A stretch of DNA of 64,000 nt from NCBI RefSeq assembly GCF_001192795.1, contig NZ_DF968181.1, positions 337,475 through 401,474 of the forward strand, given 5' to 3'. Of the stretch, positions 56,438 through 64,000 are shown in pieces. The first letter of the stretch is position 1. Each line of letters starts with the position of its first letter. The DNA is from Flexilinea flocculi (GTDB lineage Bacteria; Chloroflexota; Anaerolineae; Anaerolineales; Anaerolineaceae). The notes under the pieces were generated by a model. It made no database searches and was not told where the DNA came from. It was given only the letters and a program-made list of their open reading frames with translations. A program made the translations under genes and the position numbers.

Positions 56438-59425
56438 ATGAGTGATCGAATGACTTGCATACCCTTTCCACAGTTACTTAACTGGGTATTGGATGAATTT
56501 CGAACAAAGGAAACTGTTTTTGGTGTTCATACTCCGTATACGACAGGCAGCGAAACTCCCTTGGAAATTTTCGGCAGAAAATTGGAAACACCCATTGGAC
56601 CTGCTGCCGGTCCTCATACACAATTAGCGCAAAATATCATTGCATCCTATTTTGCCGGTGGTCGTTTCTTTGAGGTTAAAACAGTACAAAAATTAGACGG
56701 CGATGATTTACCGGTGTCGAAACCTTGTATTAAAGCCGATGACGAAGGCTATAATGTCGAATGGTCTACAGAATTATATGTTCCTCAGGCTCAAGATGAA
56801 TATATAAAAGCGTGGGTGATACTTCACCTAATCGCGAAGGAATTCCAGCTTGGGGCTCAGGACGGTTTTCAATTTAATATGAGTGTCGGATATGATTTGG
56901 CAGGTATAAAAACCGAAAAAATCAATACGTTCATCGACTCCATGATGGAAGCCAAGGACACTGACAGTTTTAAAAACGCAATTGCGTATGCAAAAAACAA
57001 TCTGGAAAAATTCTCACGGGTAACCGAAAAAGATATCGATGCTATTCCTTCAGCGATCTGTAATTCTGCAACTATTTCCACACTGCATGGCTGCCCTCCG
57101 CAGGAGATTGAAAGCATTGCGAATTATTTAATTCTTGAAAAACATTTAAACACTTTTGTGAAATGCAATCCGACATTACTGGGATATGAATTTGCCAGGA
57201 ATACATTGGATTCAATGGGATACGATTATCTGGTATTCGGTGAATTCCATTTTAACGATGATCTACAATACAAAGATGCCATCCCGATGTTTAAGCGGCT
57301 GATGGCTTTGGCAGACAGCCAAGGACTATCATTCGGTGTTAAGATCACGAATACATTCCCTGTAGAAATTAAGCAAAATGAACTTCCGGGTAATGAAATG
57401 TATATGTCCGGGAAAGCCCTATTCCCGCTTTCAATTTCTTTGGCAGCGAAACTCTCTCAGGATTTGGATGGCAAACTTCGGATATCTTATTCCGGTGGTG
57501 CCGACTTTTTCAATCTTGCGAAAATCGTCAAAGCGGGTGTATGGCCGGTTACGATGGCTACAACTTTGCTCAAGCCAGGTGGATATCAGCGATTAAAACA
57601 ATTGGCTGAACTTCTGAGAGATCAGGGATATCAGCCGTTTCAGGGAATTGATGTCGAGGCGATCACGAAGATTGCAAAAGCGTCTGTTTCGGATCCGCAT
57701 TACACAAAATCTATTAAGATCCCTCCTGTCAGAAAAACAAAGACGCAAGTTCCATTGGTTGACTGTTTTTTCGCTCCCTGTGAACAGGGATGTCCAATTC
57801 ATCAGGATGTTGCCACTTATATGAAGCTGGCCAGTGAAAAGGACTATACTGGTGCGTTGAAAGTTATCCTGGACAAAAATCCGCTGCCTTTTATTACGGG
57901 CACTGTATGTGCTCATAACTGTATGACTATGTGTACGCGAAATTTCTATGAATCTCCGGTACATATTCGAAACGTCAAGCTGGAATGTGCACAAAAAGCT
58001 TATCAACAAGTTTTAGAAGCATTGACTCCAGTTGGGAAAATCAACAAAAAAGCTGCCATTGTCGGCGGTGGTCCTGCCGGTATAGCTGCAGCTTTCTATC
58101 TCGCAAGGGCAGGCGTCAACGTTACAATATTTGAAAAGCGAAAAACACTGGGCGGAATAGTGACTTGGACAGTACCCGATTTCCGTATTGACTATCATGT
58201 GGTTGAAAAAGATGTAGCGTTCATTGAAAAACTGGGTGTAAAAATTCAAACCGATACAGAAATCCGGTCGATTGATGATTTGAAAAAACAGGGATTTGAC
58301 GCGGTTATCATCGCTGTCGGGGCTTACAAACCGGGATTATTGAAAATTGAAGGCTGCGAACCGCTGAATGCATTGACTTTTATGGAAGAATTTAATCAAA
58401 CACAGGGAAAAATTTCTTTGGGTAAAAATGTCGTCGTGATTGGTGGTGGTAATACGGCAATGGATACCGCACGGGCTGCAAAGAGAACGCATGGAGTCGA
58501 AAATGTGTATCTGGTCTATCGGAGAACCAAACGCTACATGCCCGCGGATGAAGAGGAATTGTTGATGGCGGTTGAAGATGGTGTCCAATTTAAGGAATTG
58601 CTGGCGCCTTCAAAATGGGAACAAGGAGCATTAATTTGCCGTAAAATGACCTTAGGCGAGCTGGATGCCTCAGGGCGCAGGAGCGTTATAGAAACTACTG
58701 AGACGGTTACTATTCCTGCAGATTCTGTCATTGCGGCTATTGGAGAGCAAGTTCCGACAGAATTTTACACGATGAATGGTATTGCTGTCGATCAAAAAGG
58801 GAAGCCGTTGGTAAATTCCGATACACTGGAAACGAATTTGTCCGATGTTTATGTTGTGGGAGATGGACTGTATGGGCCTGCAACGATTGTGGAAGGCATT
58901 CGGGATAGTATGAAGGCGGCCGAAGCGATCATCGGATACAAGGCGTCTTCAAATTGTGCACAGAAAAATACAAAAGCATTGGTTTTCCAGAAAAAAGGCG
59001 TCATTACAGAATCAAAACCTGATCATCCGGAAAGTGATCGTTGTCTGTCCTGTTCTACCGTTTGTGAACGTTGTGTGGATGTTTGTCCGAATCGGGCGAA
59101 CATTTCTGTTGTTGTTCCGGGAATGGAAATGGCTCAAATTGTTCATATCGATTCAATGTGCAACGAGTGCGGCAATTGCGGAACTTTTTGTCCATATGAC
59201 AGCGCTCCCTATAAAGACAAGTTCACGCTTTTTGCGAATGACGCGGATATGAAGAACAGCACCAATGAAGGTTTTATCGTGCTGGATCCTGCCGGAACCC
59301 GGTTCAAATTGCGTCTGGATGGAACTGAGCGTGATATGGTTGCAGGTGATCCTTCAGTACCTTCTGCGATTATGGCGATAATGTCAGCAGTGTGTCAGGA
59401 TTATCCCTATTTGATCTTTAAATAA
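56438..59425 (+). CDS. ygfK: YgfK-type iron-sulfur flavoprotein oxidoreductase
   Basis: A 995-residue multidomain electron-transfer enzyme, annotated in other bacteria as putative selenate reductase subunit YgfK; the true reaction is unclear. N-terminal ~430 residues form a dihydroorotate-dehydrogenase-like barrel (TPIGPAAGPHTQLAQNIIAS). A cysteine-rich Fe-S region follows (CFFAPCEQGCPIHQDVATYM and GTVCAHNCMTMCTRNFYESP). Then come an FAD site (AAIVGGGPAGIAAAFYLARA) and an NAD(P)H site (VVVIGGGNTAMDTARAAKR), resembling glutamate synthase small-subunit. The C-terminus has two ferredoxin clusters (CLSCSTVCERCVDVCPNRAN; CNECGNCGTFCPYDSAPYKD). The usual purine-catabolism partners (ssnA, xdh) are absent here. 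Confidence 0.9.
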   Translation: MSDRMTCIPFPQLLNWVLDEFRTKETVFGVHTPYTTGSETPLEIFGRKLETPIGPAAGPHTQLAQNIIASYFAGGRFFEVKTVQKLDGDDLPVSKPCIKADDEGYNVEWSTELYVPQAQDEYIKAWVILHLIAKEFQLGAQDGFQFNMSVGYDLAGIKTEKINTFIDSMMEAKDTDSFKNAIAYAKNNLEKFSRVTEKDIDAIPSAICNSATISTLHGCPPQEIESIANYLILEKHLNTFVKCNPTLLGYEFARNTLDSMGYDYLVFGEFHFNDDLQYKDAIPMFKRLMALADSQGLSFGVKITNTFPVEIKQNELPGNEMYMSGKALFPLSISLAAKLSQDLDGKLRISYSGGADFFNLAKIVKAGVWPVTMATTLLKPGGYQRLKQLAELLRDQGYQPFQGIDVEAITKIAKASVSDPHYTKSIKIPPVRKTKTQVPLVDCFFAPCEQGCPIHQDVATYMKLASEKDYTGALKVILDKNPLPFITGTVCAHNCMTMCTRNFYESPVHIRNVKLECAQKAYQQVLEALTPVGKINKKAAIVGGGPAGIAAAFYLARAGVNVTIFEKRKTLGGIVTWTVPDFRIDYHVVEKDVAFIEKLGVKIQTDTEIRSIDDLKKQGFDAVIIAVGAYKPGLLKIEGCEPLNALTFMEEFNQTQGKISLGKNVVVIGGGNTAMDTARAAKRTHGVENVYLVYRRTKRYMPADEEELLMAVEDGVQFKELLAPSKWEQGALICRKMTLGELDASGRRSVIETTETVTIPADSVIAAIGEQVPTEFYTMNGIAVDQKGKPLVNSDTLETNLSDVYVVGDGLYGPATIVEGIRDSMKAAEAIIGYKASSNCAQKNTKALVFQKKGVITESKPDHPESDRCLSCSTVCERCVDVCPNRANISVVVPGMEMAQIVHIDSMCNECGNCGTFCPYDSAPYKDKFTLFANDADMKNSTNEGFIVLDPAGTRFKLRLDGTERDMVAGDPSVPSAIMAIMSAVCQDYPYLIFK

Positions 59426-59451
59426 TCATCCATTTCGGATTTCGAGAAAAC

Positions 59452-59494
59452 AACGAATAGTCCGCCGTTTTTTTTATGCGGCGGACTATTCGTT
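59452..59494. terminator. Hairpin with poly-T loop after ygfK
   Basis: Perfect 16-bp stem AACGAATAGTCCGCCG / CGGCGGACTATTCGTT enclosing ttttttttatg. The T-run is in the loop rather than after the stem, so termination mode is uncertain. It lies 26 bases after the stop. Confidence 0.6.
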
Positions 59495-59594
59495 TGTAAC
59501 ATGTGGACTTCTATGAAATATAGGGAACAGCCTCGATTTTATTTTTTCAAATTTTCCAACAGTCTTGTGAGAGTGCTGATATGTTTTTAAATGT

Positions 59595-60422
59595 TCAGAC
59601 TTCCGGTTGGCAGGTTGGACAAAAATAAACCGATCCGCCTAAATATGCTTGCTTAATAATCTGATTGCCGCAATTTGGACACGGATTCTGAAAGGTCAAG
59701 CTGGACAAGCGTGTCTGATATCTGCCTGATTGCCCAAACAAATCCTTCTCAGTGTTTCTTCCACCCAGCTCAGTCATTTCTCTTAGCGTGGTTTTTAATG
59801 AGGTGTATAGACGTTCGATGTCAGCAGCAGACAGGTTTTCTATTTTTGTTCGCGGATTGACTTGCGCATTGAAGAGAATATCCTGAAGACAACCATTACC
59901 AAGTCCCGGAATCCGTTGTTCTGTTGCCAGAAACGCTTTGGCGCTTAATGTTTGTTTTGTGTTGTGAAGAATTTTCTGAAAATATATAAAATTAAAAGCA
60001 TCCGAGAGCGGTGAAGGTTTTTCCATCGCCGTAATGTAATAAGGACTCTCGTTTTCTCCATCTTGAAAGAGCCATAATCCGCCGTACATCTGAACGGTAC
60101 AGACAATGCTCGAATGATCCTCTAATTGGATATGCAATTGGTGCTTTTGCGGAACTGGATTCCCTTCTGCAAGGTAACGTATATTCACGCCGTCATTGAA
60201 AAGCAAACGTAAATTATCACAGGAAATCTGAACAAATCCGGCAATCGCTTCCGCTTTTAAAAATTTTTTATGGAAAAGCCGATCCGGGTATCTGGCTGGA
60301 TCGTCAAAGAAAAAAGCAAATTTGTGCGGAGATGTATTGACAATCACGTTGGTGATTGTCTTTTGAAGGACAGTTGCTTCAATTTGTTTCGATAGGGTTA
60401 CTGCTTCCGGAATTTCAATCAT
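59595..60422 (-). CDS. Fpg/Nei-family protein lacking catalytic Pro2
   Basis: A 275-residue homolog of endonuclease VIII/Fpg. Ordered features are an N-terminal MIEIPEAVTL, a GLGNGCLQDILFNAQVNPRT helix-two-turn-helix region (~190-209), and a zinc finger CPNCG...CPTC at the C-terminus. The start at 60422 is set by GAGG five bases upstream and by the family N-terminus. Position 2 is Ile, not the catalytic Pro of MPELPE-type enzymes, while Glu3 is kept. It may have lost glycosylase chemistry or use another nucleophile. I recall similar MIEIPEA proteins in Firmicutes, unverified. Confidence 0.8.
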   Translation of the reverse strand: MIEIPEAVTLSKQIEATVLQKTITNVIVNTSPHKFAFFFDDPARYPDRLFHKKFLKAEAIAGFVQISCDNLRLLFNDGVNIRYLAEGNPVPQKHQLHIQLEDHSSIVCTVQMYGGLWLFQDGENESPYYITAMEKPSPLSDAFNFIYFQKILHNTKQTLSAKAFLATEQRIPGLGNGCLQDILFNAQVNPRTKIENLSAADIERLYTSLKTTLREMTELGGRNTEKDLFGQSGRYQTRLSSLTFQNPCPNCGNQIIKQAYLGGSVYFCPTCQPEV

Positions 60423-60439
60423 GTCTGCCTCTATTTTTG

Positions 60440-60560
60440 CAGTAATTCGAAAATTAAAAAAATTCATTGTTGTTCTTATGATTCTGAGAGAAGCGCAAAA
60501 TCATAAGAAAGAAAAATTTTCTTGATTATTTCGAAAAGTCAATCATATTTCGAATTGCCT
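60440..60560. repeat. Dispersed hairpin element copy K
   Basis: Left end gcagtaattcgaaaattaaa. Arms TTCTTATGATT (60473-60483) and AATCATAAGAA (60499-60509) around ctgagagaagcgcaa. Right part tatttcgaaaagtcaatcat and atttcgaattgcc. The element begins about 18 bases upstream of the glycosylase-like start codon, so its transcript leader would contain it. Confidence 0.85.
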
Positions 60561-60615
60561 TATTTCTTTCTATCTTTTATCGATACGCTTTTTTGTGCAG
60601 TGGGATTCTCAAAAA

Positions 60616-61479
60616 TTAAATCGTTAATAAAAGAGAAAGCGTTCCTGCAACGATCAAAAATAAACCAATGGTGCTTTTTCGATTTAATTTTTCTTTCAGG
60701 AAGATATACGCAAAAATTACTGTTAAAAGAATACTCAGCTTGTCAATGGGCACAACGATACTTGCCTGTCCATCTTTAAGTGCACGATAATAACATAGCC
60801 AGGATGCTCCGGTCGCAATACCGGAAAGACAAAGAAAGATCCATCCTCTTTTTTCAATGGTTTTAATGGTATGCTGCTTTCCTGTGATGAAAACGATTAA
60901 CCAGGCCATAATCACAACGACAATGGTTCGCAAAGCTGTTCCTAAATTGGATTCAACTCCCTGGATACCAATTTTCCCTAAGATGGAGGTCAAACTGGCA
61001 AACACCGCTGAGAGTGCTGCATAAATCAGCCATCGTTTATCTGTGGCTTTTACTTCGCTTTGTTTTTTGGTAATCATCAAGTAGGTTCCAATTCCAATGA
61101 CGATCATTCCGATCAATTTAATAAGCGTGATTTTTTCTCCCAGGATAACAAATGCCAGGAGCATTGTCAGAATGATACTGGACTTATCAACGGGTGTGAC
61201 TTTATTGACATCTCCGAGCTGCAGAGCGCGAAAATAGCATAGCCAGGAAGCCCCGGTTGCCAATCCGGACAAACCCAGGAAAAGATAGGTTTTTCCATTA
61301 ATGTCTTGTATTGTGGTGTGTGAACCGACCAGGAAAACCATCAGCCATGAAAAAAGTAAAACGACAACGGTGCGAATGGCTGTTGCGACATTTGAATCCG
61401 TGTTTCTGATTCCAATTTTTGCAAGAATTGCAGTAATCCCTGCAAACAGGGCTGATCCAAAAGCAAATAAAATCCACAT
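60616..61479 (-). CDS. EamA-family drug/metabolite transporter
   Basis: A 287-residue ten-helix membrane protein with internal duplication. The two EamA halves carry matching stretches: GLATGASWLCYFRALQLGDVN in the first and GIATGASWLCYYRALKDGQA in the second, and ATAIRTVVVLLFSWLMVF versus GTALRTIVVVIMAWLIVF. The start at MWILFAFGS is preferred to a frame 32 codons longer because the duplicated unit begins there. Substrate unknown. Distinct from the YddG-like gene at 7427. Confidence 0.85.
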   Translation of the reverse strand: MWILFAFGSALFAGITAILAKIGIRNTDSNVATAIRTVVVLLFSWLMVFLVGSHTTIQDINGKTYLFLGLSGLATGASWLCYFRALQLGDVNKVTPVDKSSIILTMLLAFVILGEKITLIKLIGMIVIGIGTYLMITKKQSEVKATDKRWLIYAALSAVFASLTSILGKIGIQGVESNLGTALRTIVVVIMAWLIVFITGKQHTIKTIEKRGWIFLCLSGIATGASWLCYYRALKDGQASIVVPIDKLSILLTVIFAYIFLKEKLNRKSTIGLFLIVAGTLSLLLTI

Positions 61480-61534
61480 AATTCGTATTCCAATACTCTG
61501 ATATTTAGATTGTTTTTTCAAATCAAAAAAAGAG

Positions 61535-61589
61535 ATCTTATTATATGCATGTATTGATGTAAAGCATAAATACATGTATATAACAAGAT
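61535..61589. repeat. Dispersed hairpin element copy L
   Basis: Twenty-one-base arms 61535-61555 and 61569-61589 pair with one A-C mismatch and one G-U. The loop is gatgtaaagcata. Flanks (aatcaaaaaaag; tttttcgagttgctg) are degenerate family ends. It lies between the HD-GYP stop-side neighbour and the EamA gene on the reverse strand. Confidence 0.7.
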
Positions 61590-61617
61590 TTGATTTTACT
61601 CATTTTTCGAGTTGCTG

Positions 61618-64000
61618 TTAGTATTCCTCCAATAATTCCAAAAAAACCTCGACAATATTCGGATCGAAATGTTTCCCGGATTGTTCTCGGATATACTCTT
61701 TTGCTTTTTCAGGTGTCCAGGCTTTCCGATAAGGTCGGTCTGAGGTTAACGCATCATAGACATCGACGATCGCAAACAGACGGGCTGCCAGCGGGATCTG
61801 ATCCCCTTTCAATTTACGCGGATATCCGGTGCCATCCCATTTTTCATGATGGCAGTAAGGAATGTCAAGGCAGGTATGAAGGTATTCAATGGGTACCAGC
61901 ATATTAAAGGCAAATTGTGGATGCCTCTGCATGATTCTCCATTCATCCTCCGTAAGGTGCCCCGGTTTCGATAAAATTCTGTCCGGAACGCCAAGTTTTC
62001 CGATGTCATGTAACATGGCTCCTCTTTGAATGAAAAGCAGTTGTTCGTTTTTAAAACCAAGCCGATTTGCCAGGTGAATTGCCAGATTGGTTACTCGTTT
62101 CGTATGGTTCTCTGTCTCTTCATCGCGCATGTCCATTGCTTTTGACCAGCCTTCAATTGTCAAATCATAAGCCTTCAGCAACTCCTGATTGGCTTGCTGA
62201 ACACTGTTGTAAAGCTGGTAAGTTTTTACTGCAATAGCAGTTTGATTGGCGATAATTTTCAAAAATCGGACCCAGTTGGTATCCGGCTGTAGTGGACTGC
62301 GGTGTAATAATTCCAAAACACCAATTAACTGCGAATCCGCTATCAGCGGTATTCCGAAGTACTCTCGAAATCCTTCCTCATTCATTGTGTCTAATAGAAA
62401 TTCGTTAATGCCGGGTTCATCAAAGTTGACGTGTAATATTTGACGATTGAGGGCTGTATTCCCCGCCAGGCTTTCTCCGAGGAGAATTCTTCTTGGTAAG
62501 TGCGATTCGTCATAATAACCCGTTTGACAGGCACATTCCAGAATTTCTTCTTCCGAACGGTACAGGAAGAGAACTGCGGCATCCACTTTTAAACCAGTAA
62601 CGACCTGATTAATGATCATGCTGTACGTGTTTTGAGCTTCCATATGTTCAATAACGGCTGTGTCAATTGTTGCCAGTGTCGTCAATTCAAAAATCCTCTG
62701 TTGCGTTTCGGAAAAGAGTTTCCCATTTTGAATACTGAGGCCAACCTGGTTTGCAACCACACTTAGCCATTCTATGTCTTCAGACTGAAAATCACGTTCC
62801 TGATGACATTGCAGTTCAATAATACCGATCGGTTGATCATCAATGACCAAAGGCAGCTGGCAAATGATTTTAATATTATGAATTTCAGGATTTTTGAAAA
62901 AATAGACTCCGTTATGAATCTGTTCCGGACTGGCCAAAACAATAGGACTTCTCATACCAATTGCCAGTTGATATTCAGGTGATGATTGATGAAATTCGGT
63001 CGATGCGGAAAATTCCGGATTCAGTAAAATTTGTTGATCAGATGTGTGGATGATTTCCAGTTTCTGATTCTCTTTATCAATTAATGCCACTGAAAAAGTC
63101 CTGCAGCCAAGTATATTCACAAAGAAATTCTCGGCGATACTACAGATTCGAGATAATTCCCGATAATTTGCAAGCTCTCGCCCTAATGCTGCGATCTGTT
63201 CCTGACGTTTTAAGTGAACTTTTAGAGATTCCGTGGAGGCTTTGATCTCAGTGATGTCCCAGGCCAAATCTGCGAGACGTGAGACAATTTGAACATCACG
63301 CTCTGAATAATCAACCGGTTTATTGCCAACGCCGATAATCGCAACGATTTTATTATTCCTTATAACTGGCACAACTAATTCGCGCTCGATATTTACATGA
63401 CCTTCCGGCATGCCCTTTTTATGGGGCAGATCGGAAAAATGATTATGGATAACTGGTTTTCGTTCCCAAACACAATCGACCCAAACACCTGCCTGACTGA
63501 TTTTGTAACGAGGTTGATAATTCTGAACATGGCAATATTGTTCGATCGTACGTTTTGACCAGGCTCTCAGTGATATGTTTTCCTGATTATCTGAAAGAAA
63601 ATGGAAAAAACCAACCTGGCTTCCTGTTAATTTTTCGATTTCATCCAATGTTTCCTGAAGCAGTTCCTGAAGACTGTGGTTGATGGAAAAATCATGCAAA
63701 CGCAACCGCGATTGCATAATGTTTTCATTTTGCCGTTGTTCTGTGACATCTTCTTTGATTGCGACAAATTGCCGGATTTCACCATTTTCATGGATCACCG
63801 GAGTGATGGTCAGTTTTTCAGAATAAAGCTGACCATCTTTCCTGCGATTAATAACTTCACCCTGCCAACTCTTTCCGGAAAGAATATCCTCCCACATTTT
63901 CTGATAGAAGTGCGAGTCCTGAACACCCGATTTCACCAAATCACCGGGTTTCTTACCATATGCTTCATCAAACGTATATCCGGTTAATTTTGTAAATGCC
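61618..64000 (-). CDS. PAS-GAF-HD-GYP signalling protein (5' end off window)
   Basis: The visible ~793 residues are the C-terminal part of a larger sensor; the frame stays open to the window edge (AFTKLTGYTFDEAYGKKPGD). From the N-terminal side: a PAS domain (ends FVAIKEDVTEQRQ), about three GAF-like domains (for example the stretches near LSLRAWSKRTIEQYCHVQNY and GIIELQCHQERDFQSEDIEW), then an HD-GYP phosphodiesterase domain. The last has HDIGKLGVPDRIL and HHEKWDGTGYP, with the metal ligands intact. It should hydrolyse cyclic di-GMP in response to redox or ligand signals. No matching GGDEF gene lies in the window. Confidence 0.9.
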   Translation of the reverse strand, partial: AFTKLTGYTFDEAYGKKPGDLVKSGVQDSHFYQKMWEDILSGKSWQGEVINRRKDGQLYSEKLTITPVIHENGEIRQFVAIKEDVTEQRQNENIMQSRLRLHDFSINHSLQELLQETLDEIEKLTGSQVGFFHFLSDNQENISLRAWSKRTIEQYCHVQNYQPRYKISQAGVWVDCVWERKPVIHNHFSDLPHKKGMPEGHVNIERELVVPVIRNNKIVAIIGVGNKPVDYSERDVQIVSRLADLAWDITEIKASTESLKVHLKRQEQIAALGRELANYRELSRICSIAENFFVNILGCRTFSVALIDKENQKLEIIHTSDQQILLNPEFSASTEFHQSSPEYQLAIGMRSPIVLASPEQIHNGVYFFKNPEIHNIKIICQLPLVIDDQPIGIIELQCHQERDFQSEDIEWLSVVANQVGLSIQNGKLFSETQQRIFELTTLATIDTAVIEHMEAQNTYSMIINQVVTGLKVDAAVLFLYRSEEEILECACQTGYYDESHLPRRILLGESLAGNTALNRQILHVNFDEPGINEFLLDTMNEEGFREYFGIPLIADSQLIGVLELLHRSPLQPDTNWVRFLKIIANQTAIAVKTYQLYNSVQQANQELLKAYDLTIEGWSKAMDMRDEETENHTKRVTNLAIHLANRLGFKNEQLLFIQRGAMLHDIGKLGVPDRILSKPGHLTEDEWRIMQRHPQFAFNMLVPIEYLHTCLDIPYCHHEKWDGTGYPRKLKGDQIPLAARLFAIVDVYDALTSDRPYRKAWTPEKAKEYIREQSGKHFDPNIVEVFLELLEEY

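Overview
The window is about 64 kb of a moderately AT-rich bacterial chromosome. It opens inside an rRNA operon (23S then 5S, with 16S off the left edge) and carries roughly 45 protein genes on both strands. Gene content suggests an anaerobic member of the Chloroflexota, Anaerolineae-like. The hints are a PIG-V-type membrane mannosyltransferase, Ycf48-like Asp-box lipoproteins, FmdB, an HD-GYP sensor with stacked GAF domains, a large YgfK-type iron-sulfur flavoprotein, and several GT-C membrane glycosyltransferases. This placement is an inference and a low-GC Firmicute is not excluded; the 23S sequence would settle it.

Layout. 1-3260: rrn operon end. 3410-8365: prs-mutM, a HAD protein, a PIG-V-like mannosyltransferase and a YddG-like exporter. 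8956-13761: an accessory island with a surface protein, a lipoprotein ending in an LHH-type HNH nuclease toxin domain, a SUKH immunity protein, and a GTPase with a membrane-active C-terminus. 13793-21016: Asp-box lipoprotein, rRNA-type methyltransferase, small membrane protein, FmdB, and two tandem secreted proteins with a papain/transglutaminase-like Cys-His-Asp pattern. 21508-29164: three tandem GT-C glycosyltransferases ending in discoidin-like domains, which are mosaics of one another, followed by a coupled acyl-CoA synthetase. 29320-42523: housekeeping (pnp, rpsO, proS, aminotransferase, patatin, EF-G-like GTPase, and a pyrR-uraA operon behind a readable attenuator). 43369-48676: an ABC importer with a DUF3798-like binding protein. 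48978-64000: HIT, SWIM, glutaredoxin-like, fRMsr, MFS, membrane glycosyltransferase, malic enzyme, HAD, YgfK, a Nei/Fpg-like protein without the catalytic Pro2, an EamA transporter, and an HD-GYP sensor cut by the right edge.

The most unusual signal is a family of intergenic hairpin elements, about a dozen with hairpins plus several remnants. They share end sequences (AATTCGAAA... / ...TATTTCGAATTGC) and a loop-proximal GCGCAAAA. Their long hairpin arms differ from copy to copy yet stay complementary. No transposase is encoded here. The second notable item is the LHH-nuclease/SUKH toxin-immunity locus with its conserved-looking surface partner. No tRNA, CRISPR array, complete insertion sequence or obvious DNA-binding regulator gene was seen.
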